A stretch of DNA of 64,000 nucleotides from Citrobacter amalonaticus. GTDB lineage: Bacteria; Pseudomonadota; Gammaproteobacteria; Enterobacterales; Enterobacteriaceae. The DNA lies in NCBI GenBank assembly GCA_028994555.1, contig JARDVN010000001.1, forward strand, positions 1,736,001 through 1,800,000, in the 5' to 3' direction. Under the pieces are notes generated by a model, which was not told the origin of the DNA, made no database searches, and saw only the letters and a program-made list of their open reading frames with translations. How positions within the stretch are numbered: the stretch's first letter is position 1; the number at the start of each line of letters is the position of its first letter. Positions 14,324 to 24,187 of the stretch are shown in pieces. The position numbers and the translations under genes were made by a program.

Positions 14324-15780
14324 TTAATACAGTCCTAACACCTTCCACCACGCGAGACCGACGGTCAAAAAAGACTGCCTGATTAAACAGACTGATGACA
14401 AAACCCGTTCGCCACCAGACGCCCGTGGGGACATACCCGGCGCCAAACAAAATCGGCCCGCGAGCGTGAGTGTACTGCGTCAGAGAGCAATACAGGCTGC
14501 TGGTGAAGGCCAGCATCAGCGCCATGGGCGCTGCCGGAATATGCAGGTGTAGCCCGACGCCGAGAAACACGGCATACAGCGCGGCGATCTGCGCATTGCC
14601 GCTGGCAAAGAAGTAATGGGTATAGAAATAGGCGGCGTTCAGTAACAACAACACGATAACCCAGCTGGTGCCGTGCATCGTACTGCCGATGCTGTCGCCA
14701 ATGAGATTGCCGAACCAGGTGGTGAAGCCCAGTTTTTTCAACTGATTCGCCATCATCAACAGTGCGGCAAACCAGATGAGCGTGTCCCACGCGCCTTTTT
14801 CGCTTTTAACATCTTCCCAGCTCAGGACGCTGCTGAGCAGCAGGATGGAAAGGCCCACGAACGACGCCGTGGTCGCATCAACGCCCAGCACATCGCCAAA
14901 AATCCACAGAATCAGCAATACGCCGACGGTGCCAAGCATCAGCCACTCACCACGCGACATCGGTCCCATTTGCGCCAGCTCGTTACGCGCCAGCGCCGGG
15001 GCATCGGGCGTGTGTTTGATTTCCGGGCGGGTCAGCCAGTACACCAGCACCGGCACGATCAGCAGCGATACCAGGCACGGCAGTAGCGCTGCCATAAACC
15101 AACTCCCCCCAGGTCAGCGTCACGCCAGCGTTAGCCGCCAGTTTTACCGCCAGCAGATTTCCGGTATAGCCGGTCATAAACAGAGCGGCGGTGACGTCGT
15201 TGACGTTACCGATACAGGTGATCAGGAACGTCCCGATTTTACTGCGCGACTCATCTTCCGGGCGAGAATCGAAACTGCGTGCCAGCGAGTCGGCAATCGG
15301 ATAGATAACGCCGCCGCAGCGTGCGGTATTGCTGGGCATAGCGGGCGAGAGAATCAGGTCGGCAAAGGCCAGACCATAGGCAAGCCCCAGCGTTCTTTTT
15401 CCTAACAGACGAATCATCTGTAAGGCGATCCGTCGTCCCAGCCCGGTTTTAATAAAGCCACGGGCGATCATAAAGGCCACGACGATAAGCCAGATCAGCG
15501 AACTGTTTAACTCACTCAGGGCTGTTGTGATGGCCCCACTGGCGGTTTTATCCCCTGCGGCATAAGCGAGGGCAAAAACCGTAATCCCGATAATACCTAC
15601 CGCGCCGATCGGCAAGACCTTTGCGACAATCGAGGCAATGGTGGCAACGAAGATAATAGCCGAATGCCAGGCAGGCGCGCTTAACCCTGTCGGTGGGGTC
15701 AGTTGCCAGAGTATGGCGGCAATAATAAGAATGAGAATTAATGGGAGCCATTTAACTCCCTGAGGTCTGTTTTCCGCCAC
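14324..15780 (-). CDS. DASS-family dicarboxylate/anion transporter, two apparent +1 insertions
   Basis: A polytopic inner-membrane carrier of the divalent anion:Na+ symporter family, related to TtdT, CitT and YbhI. It has many hydrophobic helices and the family segments PSNTARCGGVIYPI and TGVWWRTGFVISL. The frame breaks at the C6 run 15105-15110 (five C's give LTWGSWFMAALLPC) and the A6 run 14367-14372 (five A's give FLTVGLAWWKVLGLY and a stop at 14324). The restored protein is 484 residues. K-12 has yqhGH at this position. The substrate is probably a C4- or C6-dicarboxylate but cannot be fixed from sequence. Confidence 0.87.
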
Positions 15781-15929
15781 AGTGTTGACACCTATAAATA
15801 TTTAATATGAATTGATGTTATTTATAATAACCATTGATAATTAGTGGGTTATCTGAAGGTTATGCTGCACTGGGATGTGCGGAAAATACACTGATAACCT
15901 GGCGTCAATTGTTTCTTAATGTGTCAGAG

Positions 15930-15954
15930 AAAAAGCCCGGCAGGAAACCGGGCT
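15930..15954 (-). terminator. Terminator after dkgA
   Basis: On the minus strand AGCCCGG-TTTCCTG-CCGGGCT is followed by a run of T's, 13 bp beyond the dkgA stop. Intrinsic terminator of the yqhD-dkgA transcription unit. Confidence 0.8.
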
Positions 15955-15967
15955 TGAAAGGCGAGAA

Positions 15968-16797
15968 TTAGCCGCCGAACTGGTCAGGATCGGGGCCTAA
16001 GCGTTTGCCCTGATCGAGCTTTGCAATTTCGCTCAGTTCGTCTTTATCAAGGCGGAAATCCCAGACGTCAAAATTCTCGGCGATACGCGATGGCGTAACG
16101 GATTTCGGGATCACCACCAGCCCGTTGTCGAGGTGCCAGCGAATGACAATCTGTGCCGGCGTCTTCCCGTACTTGTCTGCCAGGTCGCGAATGATTTTTT
16201 TGATCAAATACGCCTTCGCCGCCTTGCGCCAGGGGACTCCAGGATTCGGTCTGGATTTTATGCGTCGCATTCCACGCATGCAACTGGCGTTGTTGCATCA
16301 GCGGATGCAGCTCTATCTGGTTAATCACCGGCGTAACGCCCGTTTCATCAATCAGACGCTGGAGGTGGTTAACCTGGAAATTACACACCCCGATGCTCTT
16401 AATCAGCCCCTCTTTTTGTAGCTCAATCATGCCCTGCCAGGCGTCAACATAGTGATCGATTGCCGGAGCCGGCCAATGCATCAGATACAAATCAAGATAA
16501 TCAAGCTGTAGTTTTTCCAGACTCTCCATCAACGCGTCGCGGGGGCGTTTCTGGTCGTCATTCCACAGTTTCGTGGTGATGAATAACTCATCGCGGGGGG
16601 ATACCGGCGTCGGCTAGCGCTTTACCCACGCCGTCTTCATTTTTGTAGGCGGCGGCGGTATCAATGGAACGATAGCCGACCTCCAGTGCTTTATGAATGG
16701 CGGAGACGACCTCGTCGTTACCGGCTTTCCATACGCCTAACCCCAGTTGGGGCATTACGTTGCCATCCTGAAGCTTAATTACGGTTTGGTTTGCCAT
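15968..16797 (-). CDS. dkgA: 2,5-diketo-D-gluconate / methylglyoxal reductase A, two apparent +1 insertions
   Basis: An NADPH-dependent aldo-keto reductase (AKR5C) that reduces methylglyoxal, furfural and 2,5-diketogluconate. The catalytic tyrosine lies in DTAAAYKNEDGVG, and the LYLMHWP and VIPKSVTPSRIAENFDV segments are typical (the latter binds the NADPH phosphate). The frame breaks at the G6 run 16595-16600 (five give AGIPRDELFITTK) and the T7 run 16195-16201 (six give FDQKIIRDLADKYG). Restored length is 275 residues, equal to E. coli. It is co-oriented downstream of yqhD and in E. coli both are activated by YqhC in response to aldehydes. Confidence 0.95.
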
Positions 16798-16816
16798 TTT
16801 TCCTCCTTCATTTACT

Positions 16817-16844
16817 CATCACCGGAGGGAAGCCTCCGGTGATG
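16817..16844 (-). promoter_or_regulatory. Perfect 12-bp hairpin between yqhD and dkgA
   Basis: CATCACCGGAGG and CCTCCGGTGATG form a 12-bp perfect stem with a GAAG loop in the 105-bp gap between yqhD and dkgA. There is no T-tract after it. A role in stabilising or processing the dicistronic mRNA, or in setting different expression of the two genes, is plausible. Confidence 0.55.
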
Positions 16845-16902
16845 TGGGGTGACTTAAGTCTGGACGAAATGCCCAAAAACGAAAGTCAGAGGTGAAAAAA
16901 GC

Positions 16903-18067
16903 TTAGCGAGCTGCCTCGTAAATGCGGCGGCTGACATCCAGGGTAATATCTTTGTGTTCACCCAGTTGCGTCATGCCGTGCTCTTCCAGTTTCGCCAGCA
17001 AGGCCGGAATTGAACTGCCATCAAGGCCATAGCCAGACAGGCGCGTCGGGACGCCCAGTTGCTCGAAGAAATTACGGGTGGCCGCAATGGCTGCGTCGAT
17101 ACGCTCGTCTTCAGTGCCGTCGGTGATGTTCCATACGCGCTCGGCGTATTGCAGCAATTTAGCGCGTTTGGTATCACGTTTCTCATTCCACAGCGCGGGA
17201 AGTACGACCGCCAGCGTCTGCGCATGATCCAGACCGTGCATTGCCGTCAGTTCGTGGCCCAGCATATGCGTTGCCCAGTCCTGCGGCACGCCAGCGCCAA
17301 TCAGGCCGTTCAGCGCCTGAGTCGCTGCCCACATCACGTTGGCGCGAACGTCATAGTTTTCCGGGTCTTTTAGCGCTTTCGGGCCGTCTTCAATCAGCGT
17401 CAGCAAAATGCCTTCCGCAAAGCGATCCTGAATTTTGGCATCGACCGGATACGTCACATACTGCTCAACGGTATGCACAAACGCATCAACCACGCCATTG
17501 GCCACCTGACGCGGCGGCAGGGTGTAGGTATAAACCGGGTCCAGTACCGCAAAGACCGGCTGCACATGTTCAGAATGGAAAGCCTGCTTATCGCCGGTGG
17601 TTTTGCGCGAGATAACTGCACCTTTGTTGGATTCCGAACCGGTGGCGGGCAGCGTCAGCACGGACCCCATCGGGATTGCGCTTTTGATGTCGCTCCCGCT
17701 GGTTTGCAGGATGCGCCATGGATCAACACCGTCCGGGTAATGCGCGGCAGCGGCGATAAATTTAGTGCCATCAAGGACAGACCCCCCCACCGACGGCCAG
17801 CAGGAAGGTCACCTTCTCGTCACGGGCGATTTTGACTGCGTTCATCAGCGTTTCGTAGGAAGGGTTAGGCTCGATGCCGCCAAATTCGCGCACGTCCAGA
17901 CCTTTCAGGGCGTCCTGAACCTGTGCCAGTACGCCAGTCTTTTTCACACTGCCGCCACCATAGGTGATGAGAACGCGAGCATCCTGTGGGATTTGCGCAC
18001 GCAGTTCAGCAATTGCGCCTTTACCAAACAGAATGCGAGTCGGGGTATGCAGATTAAAATTATTCAT
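16903..18067 (-). CDS. yqhD: NADPH-dependent aldehyde reductase YqhD, one apparent +1 frameshift
   Basis: An iron-type alcohol dehydrogenase that detoxifies short-chain and lipid-peroxidation aldehydes. The N-terminus MNNFNLHTPTRILFGKGAI and the NADPH site ITYGGGSVKKTG are clear. Metal ligands lie in the GHELTAMHGLDHAQT region. The frame breaks at the C7 run 17782-17788; six restore AVGGGSVLDGTKF. Restored length is 387 residues, as in E. coli. AAGGGA is 9 bp upstream of the ATG at 18067. It is divergent from its activator gene yqhC. Confidence 0.95.
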
Positions 18068-18261
18068 TGCTCGTTCCCTTATGTGGGTAAAAAAAGAGGG
18101 CAGGCGGAGGTCTGCCTGATGGAGAACATTGTGGTCGCGCACGGCTATCCTCTCAATGCTCATTTCTGCCAATGTCTTGCCCATTTCTCCAGAGTGCTGG
18201 AGAAAAACGATAAATTTGCGCACAATCAAGGCGTCGTCATCCGTTGAGAAAATAACCTGTT

Positions 18262-19162
18262 ATGAACCGCGAAGAGATCTGTTTACTGCTGACAGATAAA
18301 GTTAAGCAGTTGAAAAACAATGAACATAAACTCAGTGAGCTGCTGCCGGACATCCGTCTGTTGTATGGTATCGAACCGGGTTTACGGACACCCGTGATGT
18401 ACGACCCCGGCATCATATTTCTCTTTTCCGGCCATAAAATCGGTTACATCAATGAGCGGGTTTTCCGTTACGACGCCAATGAATACCTGCTGCTGACCGT
18501 ACCTTTACCCTTCGAATGTGAAACCTATGCGACACCGGACGTACCGCTCGCCGGATTTCGCATCAATGTCGATATCCTGCAATTGCAGGAACTGCTGATG
18601 GATATTGGCGAGGACGAACATTTTCAGCCGTCGATGGCGGCAAGCGGGATCAATTCCGCGACGCTCTCTGAGGAGATTCTCTGCGCGGCAGAACGTCTGC
18701 TCGACGTCATGGAGCGCCCGCTGGACGCGCGGATCCTCGGTAAACAGATTATCCGTGAAATCCTCTATCACGTCCTGACCGGACCGCGCGGCGGTGCGCT
18801 GCTGGCGTTAGTAAGCAGGCAAACCCACTTCAGCCTGATCAGCCGCGTGCTCAAACGCATTGAAAATAAGTACACCGAAAACCTCAACGTAGAGCAACTG
18901 GCGGCTGAAGCCAACATGAGCGTCTCTGCGTTTCACCATAATTTTAAGTCAGTAACCAGCACATCGCCGCTGCAGTATCTGAAAACCTATCGGCTGCATA
19001 AGGCGCGGATGATGATCATCCACGATGGCATGAAGGCCAGCGCGGCGGCCATGCGGGTGGGTTATGAAAGCGCGTCGCAGTTCAGTCGTGAATTTAAGCG
19101 CTATTTTGGTGTGACGCCGGGAGAAGATGCGGCGCGGATCCGCACTATGCAGGGGGAGTTAA
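18262..19162 (+). CDS. yqhC: AraC-family activator YqhC, 3' end probably altered by a +1 insertion
   Basis: A transcription activator with an N-terminal AraC-type sensing domain and two C-terminal helix-turn-helices ([21 protein letters not shown] and [21 protein letters not shown]). In E. coli YqhC senses electrophilic aldehydes and turns on yqhD-dkgA, which are divergent here. As given, the frame runs on to 19236 through a REP element and into the end of yghB. Removing one G from the G5 run 19152-19156 gives MQGS and a TAA at 19160-19162, matching the E. coli end MQGN. I therefore place the end there (299 residues). Confidence 0.88.
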
Positions 19163-19174
19163 CGGACGGCGCTG

Positions 19175-19200
19175 GCCGGATAAGCAGAACGCTATCCGGC
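19175..19200. repeat. REP-like hairpin between yqhC and yghB
   Basis: GCCGGATA and TATCCGGC form an 8-bp perfect stem around AGCAGAACGC, between the convergent yqhC and yghB ends. A typical solitary REP unit that may serve as transcription barrier. Confidence 0.65.
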
Positions 19201-19210
19201 AATCAACGTA

Positions 19211-19870
19211 TCAGGCGCTGCAGTATTTCTTCTTAATCACTACCACCACCGTGCCGATCAACCCCGCCGCCAGCAGAAAAATGGGCAGGATCATCAGAAA
19301 GGTCATGACCTGATCTTCATGGCGCTTCACAAACGGGATCATGCTGAGCGCGTAGCCAAAGCTGGTGACCACCCCGACCCACAGCAGCCCACTCAGCCAG
19401 TTGAAAAACTGGAAGCGACGGTTGGAGAGCCCGGAAATCCCCGCCATGGTGGGCAGCAGGGTGCGCACGAACGCCAGAAAACGTCCTGCCAGCAATGCCA
19501 GCAGACCGTGGCGGTCGAACATGCAGGTCGCGCGCTGGTGGTATTTCGCCGGAAGTTGCGCCAGCCAGCCTTTTACCGTTCGCGTATTGCCCAGCCAGCG
19601 CCCCTGAATATAACTGAGCCAACAGCCGAGGCTGGCCGCTGTCGTCAGGATCAGCAGGGTAGGAACAAAGCTCATGACACCCTGCGCGACTAGTGCGCCG
19701 GCTAAAAGCAGCAGACTATCGCCGGGTAAAAATGAAGCCGGTAACAGGCCATTTTCTAAAAACAGCGTGGCGAACATCACAAAGTAGACGACGCTAACAA
19801 CGTGTGGGTCCGCCAGCGCGGCAAAATCGTGTTGCCAGAGCGCAGCGATAATATCTTGAATGACAGCCAT
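19211..19870 (-). CDS. yghB: DedA-family membrane protein YghB
   Basis: A 219-residue inner-membrane protein of the DedA / SNARE-associated family. The hallmark F-x-R-x3-P-x2-A segment is seen as [19 protein letters not shown], and [16 protein letters not shown] lies near the first re-entrant helix. In E. coli YghB and YqjA redundantly support cell division, proton-motive force and Tat export, and DedA proteins are now linked to lipid-carrier flipping. ATG 19870 ([13 protein letters not shown]) is chosen over the longer frame because it gives the E. coli length. Confidence 0.94.
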   Translation of the reverse strand: MAVIQDIIAALWQHDFAALADPHVVSVVYFVMFATLFLENGLLPASFLPGDSLLLLAGALVAQGVMSFVPTLLILTTAASLGCWLSYIQGRWLGNTRTVKGWLAQLPAKYHQRATCMFDRHGLLALLAGRFLAFVRTLLPTMAGISGLSNRRFQFFNWLSGLLWVGVVTSFGYALSMIPFVKRHEDQVMTFLMILPIFLLAAGLIGTVVVVIKKKYCSA

Positions 19871-20010
19871 GGACTTTCCTGTGGAACAGCGTTTACGCCT
19901 TAATGGTCCTATTGTACTCCTGAACAACCCCGGATGCCTTGATCCCAGGCGCAACTCATGCAGACAATTTCGGGAAAAAGTGTCTGCACAGATGTCCATT
20001 GGCGTCAATT

Positions 20011-21199
20011 TTACACGATACGCGAAAATCCGGCGGCTAAATCTGCAATCAGATCGTCAACATTCTCTAAACCAATATGCACACGGATAAGCGTTCCGCT
20101 GAAATCCACACCGCCTTCCGGGCGAATTTCCGCAATCTGCTCAGGCTGATTGGCCAGAATCAGCGACTCAAATCCCCCCCACGAATAGGCCATGCTGAAA
20201 AGGCTGAAGTGATCGAGATAAGCGGACAGCTCGTCATTATTGAGCTTTTTATTCAGCACAAACGAGAACAGGCCGCTGCTGCCTGTAAAGTCACGTTTCC
20301 AGAATTCGTGTCCTTTACTGCCTGGTAACGCCGGATGATTAACCCGTGCGACCTGCGGATGGGCAGCCAGCCATTCGGCAACCTTCAGGCTGCTCTCATG
20401 ATGCTGACGCAGACGTACCCCCAGGGTTCGCAGTCCGCGGCTGGTCATATAGGCGGTATCGGCATCGACCATCTGTCCCATCAAATAGGCATTCTCACGT
20501 AACTGATCCCAGCAGCGGGCATTGGCGACGGCCGTGCCGATCATGCCGTCAGAATGACCAATCAGATATTTGGTCGCGGCCTGAATGGAGATATCGATAC
20601 CAAAATCGAGCGCTTTGAACAGTACGCCCGCCGCCCAGGTATTGTCGATCATGATGATGGTGTCCGGGGCGACGCGTCTGACGGCGGCGACAATCGCCGG
20701 TACGTCGTGCACTTCCATCGTCACAGAACCCGGCGACTCAAGAAACACTACTCGGGTATTGGGTTGAATATGCTTTACGATATCGGCGCCCACCAACGGA
20801 TCAAACCAGCCGGTGGTGACACCCAGTTTCCCGAGGATTTTGCTACAGAAATCCTGGCTCGGCTCATAGGCCGTGTTGGTCATCAACACGTGATCGCCCT
20901 GTTCGACAAAAGCCAGAATCGTATTGGCAACGGCAGCAGCGCCGCAAGGGAAGAGCGCGCAGCCTGCGCCGCCTTCCAGTTCGCACATCGCTTCCTGCAG
21001 CGAGAAATGGGTTAATGTGCCGCGGCGTCCGTAAAAGAGTTCGCCGTTAGCGCGGTTGCGGGTGGCGTGCTTTTTTGGCCTCGACCGTTTCAAATACCAG
21101 TGATGAGGCGCGTTGAATCACGCTGTTTACCGATCCCAGCGTGTATTTTTTGCTGCGCCCGGCGCTGACCAGTTTCGTGTCCAGTTGTTTGTCTGCCAT
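20011..21199 (-). CDS. metC: Cystathionine beta-lyase, one apparent +1 frameshift
   Basis: A PLP enzyme of methionine synthesis that splits cystathionine to homocysteine, pyruvate and ammonia. The Cys/Met-metabolism PLP fold is clear, with the PLP-lysine in [19 protein letters not shown] and ligands in [13 protein letters not shown]. The frame breaks at the T6 run 21071-21076, and five T's join VEAKK to [16 protein letters not shown]. Restored length is 395 residues, as in E. coli. Tandem MetJ boxes lie just upstream, implying repression by MetJ with S-adenosylmethionine. Divergent from exbB. Confidence 0.95.
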
Positions 21200-21217
21200 G
21201 TTGTGTTTCCTGTTTTT

Positions 21218-21233
21218 ATACGTCTGGACGTCT
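21218..21233 (-). promoter_or_regulatory. MetJ operator, two tandem met boxes
   Basis: Two adjacent 8-mers, ATACGTCT and GGACGTCT, match the met-box consensus AGACGTCT at 6 of 8 positions each. They lie 19-34 bp upstream of the metC start. MetJ dimers bind such boxes cooperatively, repressing metC when S-adenosylmethionine is abundant. Confidence 0.75.
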
Positions 21234-21366
21234 AAACTACCACGAATGATAAAATACGCATCCCAGGGAATGGGATTAAGCACAATATTTTATCAAAATC
21301 GTCTCGCGTGATGTTTTACTGCGTAAACGCAAAGAAAAGAAACCAAAGGTGCGGCACTATGTAAAT

Positions 21367-21385
21367 AGTAATGAGAACGACTATC
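21367..21385 (+). promoter_or_regulatory. Fur box upstream of exbB
   Basis: AGTAATGAGAACGACTATC matches the 19-bp Fur consensus GATAATGATAATCATTATC at 13 positions, and lies about 65 bp upstream of exbB. This fits the known iron-Fur repression of exbBD in enterobacteria. Confidence 0.7.
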
Positions 21386-21448
21386 AATTCGACGTCGTTT
21401 TGATATTATTACGCTCAGGTTTTGTGATTTGCGTCCTGGAGATACAGA

Positions 21449-22183
21449 GTGGGTAATAATTTGATGCAGACGGATCTTTCCGTCTGGGGTATGTATCAGC
21501 ACGCCGATATTGTGGTTAAGTGCGTGATGATTGGTCTGATTCTGGCGTCAGTGGTCACCTGGGCTATCTTCTTCAGTAAGAGTGTCGAGTTCTTCTCCCA
21601 GAAGCGCCGACTGAAGCGCGAACAGCAACTGTTAGCTGACGCCCGCTCTCTGGATCAGGCAAGTGACATCGCCGCAAACTTTGCTGCTAACAGTCTCAGC
21701 ACGCAATTACTCAATGAAGCGCAGAACGAACTGGAACTGTCACAGGGCAGCGAAGACAACGAAGGGATCAAAGAGCGCACCGGTTTTCGTCTTGAGCGTC
21801 GCGTTGCGGCGGCAGGACGCCATATGGGGCGTGGCAATGGTTACCTGGCGACCATCGGGGCGATTTCACCGTTTGTCGGTCTGTTCGGTACGGTCTGGGG
21901 CATCATGAACAGCTTCATCGGGATTGCGCAAACGCAGACGACTAACCTTGCCGTTGTCGCACCAGGTATTGCGGAAGCGCTGCTGGCGACGGCTATCGGT
22001 CTGGTTGCAGCTATACCCGCCGTGGTTATCTATAACATCTTCGCCCGTCAGATTGGCGGTCTTAAAGCGATGTTGGGCGATGTGGCGGCGCAGGTGCTGT
22101 TACTGCAAAGTCGCGATCTGGATCTGGATGCAAGCGCATCCGCGCATCCGGTGCGTACCGCGCAGAAATTACGTGTAGGGTAA
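21449..22183 (+). CDS. exbB: TonB-system energy transducer ExbB
   Basis: A 244-residue inner-membrane protein that forms the pentameric proton channel powering TonB-dependent uptake of iron chelates and cobalamin. Three transmembrane helices are visible (about 23-43, 128-150 and 176-200) within the MotA/TolQ/ExbB domain, including IGAISPFVGLFGTVWGIM. The start is a GTG preceded by a GGAG site, as in E. coli. exbD follows after 6 bp. The Fur box upstream implies induction in low iron. Confidence 0.96.
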   Translation: MGNNLMQTDLSVWGMYQHADIVVKCVMIGLILASVVTWAIFFSKSVEFFSQKRRLKREQQLLADARSLDQASDIAANFAANSLSTQLLNEAQNELELSQGSEDNEGIKERTGFRLERRVAAAGRHMGRGNGYLATIGAISPFVGLFGTVWGIMNSFIGIAQTQTTNLAVVAPGIAEALLATAIGLVAAIPAVVIYNIFARQIGGLKAMLGDVAAQVLLLQSRDLDLDASASAHPVRTAQKLRVG

Positions 22184-22189
22184 GGCTTC

Positions 22190-22615
22190 ATGGCAATGCG
22201 TCTTAATGAAAATCTGGACGATAACGGTGAAATGCATGAAATCAACGTGACGCCGTTTATCGACGTCATGTTGGTCCTATTGATCATCTTTATGGTGGCC
22301 GCGCCGCTGGCGACCGTGGATGTGAAGGTGAATCTGCCAGCCTCCACCAGCACGCCGCAACCGCGTCCGGAAAAACCGGTTTATCTGTCGGTGAAAGCAG
22401 ATAACAGCATGTTTATTGGCAACGATCCGGTGACGGACGAAACCATGATTGCGGAACTGAACGCGCTGACCGAAGGCAAGAAAGACACCACGATCTTCTT
22501 CCGGGCAGATAAAACCGTCGATTATGAAACTCTGATGAAGGTGATGGACACCTTGCACCAGGCAGGCTATCTGAAAATTGGTCTGGTCGGTGAAGAGGTC
22601 GCGAAAGCGAAATAG
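22190..22615 (+). CDS. exbD: TonB-system energy transducer ExbD
   Basis: A 141-residue partner of ExbB with one N-terminal transmembrane helix carrying the essential proton-responsive aspartate D25 (NVTPFIDVMLVLLIIFMV) and a periplasmic domain. Intact, with the usual length. It is the last gene of the exbBD operon and is followed by a strong terminator. Confidence 0.97.
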   Translation: MAMRLNENLDDNGEMHEINVTPFIDVMLVLLIIFMVAAPLATVDVKVNLPASTSTPQPRPEKPVYLSVKADNSMFIGNDPVTDETMIAELNALTEGKKDTTIFFRADKTVDYETLMKVMDTLHQAGYLKIGLVGEEVAKAK

Positions 22616-22640
22616 CCGTGTCGTCGCGATGCGATGAGAT

Positions 22641-22681
22641 AAAAGGCCGGGTCATGCGTTATTGCAGCCCGGCTTTTTTTA
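22641..22681 (+). terminator. Bidirectional terminator after exbD
   Basis: GCCGGG (22646-22651) and CCCGGC (22668-22673) form the stem, followed by eight T's on the plus strand and preceded by AAAA for the minus strand. It lies between exbD and the convergent unknown gene at 22679. Confidence 0.8.
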
Positions 22682-23113
22682 TGGCTTCTCGCTTTTCTTC
22701 TGCGCCAGATGTTCATTAAGCGCGACGGTGGTGATATTGATTGTGCGGTAGTTACCTTCGGCAAGCTTACGTGTCAGGCGCAACGTTGCCGTCTCGCGTG
22801 CCAAAAAATGCTGCCAGGTACTCTCCAGACGCGCCATAATTTTGTCACGCAGTTCCGGGTTGCGCCTGATGATGGCGTTAATCGTCGCGCCATAAATTTC
22901 TTCTTTAACCTGTAGCGCATAGATTTCCCGGCGGTTTTGCCATTTCAGACGTACCAGTGCTGCAGGGATAGAGGTGACCTCCTGCGCCACACTTTCAAGA
23001 ATGGCATTTTTACTGGCGATCAGCGCAGCAAGATTCTGCTTTAAGATAAATTGATCGCTTTTATTATTATCTAAAGCCAAATAGACATTGTTATCTTCAA
23101 CATCTTTAATCAT
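22679..23113 (-). CDS. Unrecognised cytoplasmic protein (downstream gene of a two-gene unit)
   Basis: A predicted 144-residue soluble protein, from the second ATG (IKDVEDNNVYLALDNNK) as start; an upstream ATG at 23122 would add three residues. No signal peptide or membrane helix is seen. Composition is Asn/Lys/Arg-rich with predicted helices (LKQNLAALIASKNAILESVAQE) and a basic C-terminus ending QKKSEKP. The chosen ATG overlaps the stop of the upstream gene by 8 bp (ATGATTAA), so the pair is translationally coupled. I do not recognise the family. It lies where the E. coli backbone has no counterpart that I know of, next to exbD. Confidence 0.7.
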   Translation of the reverse strand: MIKDVEDNNVYLALDNNKSDQFILKQNLAALIASKNAILESVAQEVTSIPAALVRLKWQNRREIYALQVKEEIYGATINAIIRRNPELRDKIMARLESTWQHFLARETATLRLTRKLAEGNYRTINITTVALNEHLAQKKSEKP

Positions 23114-23516
23114 TGTTATCATCCAGAGAATAGAAAAGGGACGAGTCTTTTTCCCGGGTAATTAAATTAAGCCAAATTTCATTGCCGTTTTCATTTATAT
23201 GCGTGGTCATTTCAGCCAGTATTTTACTTAAGGTCTGCGCGTCGATATCGCCTTCGGCCTGTAACGCATTAATAACCCGTGCGAAAGTCTCAATTTTTGC
23301 CACCCGCTCCAGACGTTCTTTAAAATGACGATCGCGTTCTTCAAGCAGGATATTTTTAGATTGCCCGGTGGGTGTGGTACTCATTAAGATATCGGCCTCA
23401 TAATCGCTGAGGCTTATTTTGCCCTGAGTGAAATTAACATTGTTTTCTGCTGTTTCTTCTGTCTTGCGTGCGGCTGACAGATGAAAACGCGGCGGGACCA
23501 GATGCTCGGGAAGCAT
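23106..23516 (-). CDS. Unrecognised cytoplasmic protein (upstream gene of a two-gene unit)
   Basis: A 136-residue, acidic, mostly helical protein with no membrane or export signal. The middle reads LEERDRHFKERLERVAKIE, a likely coiled helix. The C-terminus is rich in Asp/Asn and ends DDNND. Its stop overlaps the start of the next gene. It is transcribed divergently from the membrane-anchored unknown gene at 23621, with 104 bp of AT-rich spacer. I recognise no domain. The trio (two soluble, one anchored) is conserved in orientation logic but not in any system I can name. Confidence 0.7.
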   Translation of the reverse strand: MLPEHLVPPRFHLSAARKTEETAENNVNFTQGKISLSDYEADILMSTTPTGQSKNILLEERDRHFKERLERVAKIETFARVINALQAEGDIDAQTLSKILAEMTTHINENGNEIWLNLITREKDSSLFYSLDDNND

Positions 23517-23620
23517 GTCACAATATCCTTTAATATCAAAAGTATAGTTATTTTTATTTGGCAGGTCGCGTTGACAATAACATGGGGTAATTTTAGAATC
23601 AAAAAAAATGGAGTCATTCT

Positions 23621-24124
23621 ATGAACAGTATTTTTTATTCTGTCATTACTTTGCTATTGCTGACCGTCGGCGTGCTTTTATTAATGCGCGAATTTAATAA
23701 ACCGCGCAACGCCGAAGAACTGGCCTCTGCGACGCAATCAATGCCGCTGACTAAAGAAGAGGGGGAGGACCATTTTTCCGCGCTGATGAATGCTATTACA
23801 CCGGTATGGTACTGGCGCGTCAATCACGAATATATTGATTTCCTTCACGCAACGATAAAACGCATGACGATGGCGCAATTGAATGACACACCAGGGCTGT
23901 TTGATGCGCAACGGCGCTGTAGCGATCTCAATTCCGCGGTGTATAAATACTACGATACGATAAAAAAACGCTGTCTCAACGGCGAAAAAGTTCCCCATTC
24001 CGATCTGGATGTGCTGAACTTACGCCAGTGTTTCCGGGAGTTTAGCGTCGAGGCGTATCCTGCACTGGTAGCGCTGGTGTGGCCTGAGTATCAGCGTCCA
24101 CAGGTCGAACCTAAGGACGTTTGA
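23621..24124 (+). CDS. Unrecognised single-pass membrane protein
   Basis: A 167-residue protein with one N-terminal transmembrane helix (residues 3-22, IFYSVITLLLLTVGVLLLM) followed by a soluble domain. The domain holds aromatic and charged clusters (ITPVWYWRVNHEYIDFLH, SAVYKYYDTIKKRC) and ends in a Pro-rich tail. The N-in start and short arginine patch after the helix leave topology uncertain. A GGAG site precedes the ATG. It is divergent from the two soluble unknown genes and upstream, convergently, of yghZ. No family is recognised; complete, with normal codon use for the region. Confidence 0.75.
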   Translation: MNSIFYSVITLLLLTVGVLLLMREFNKPRNAEELASATQSMPLTKEEGEDHFSALMNAITPVWYWRVNHEYIDFLHATIKRMTMAQLNDTPGLFDAQRRCSDLNSAVYKYYDTIKKRCLNGEKVPHSDLDVLNLRQCFREFSVEAYPALVALVWPEYQRPQVEPKDV

Positions 24125-24187
24125 AGTGTGTTGATCTGATGTTGCAGAGCGGGGATATCCCGACAGACTGACTCGTCATCAGCACTG

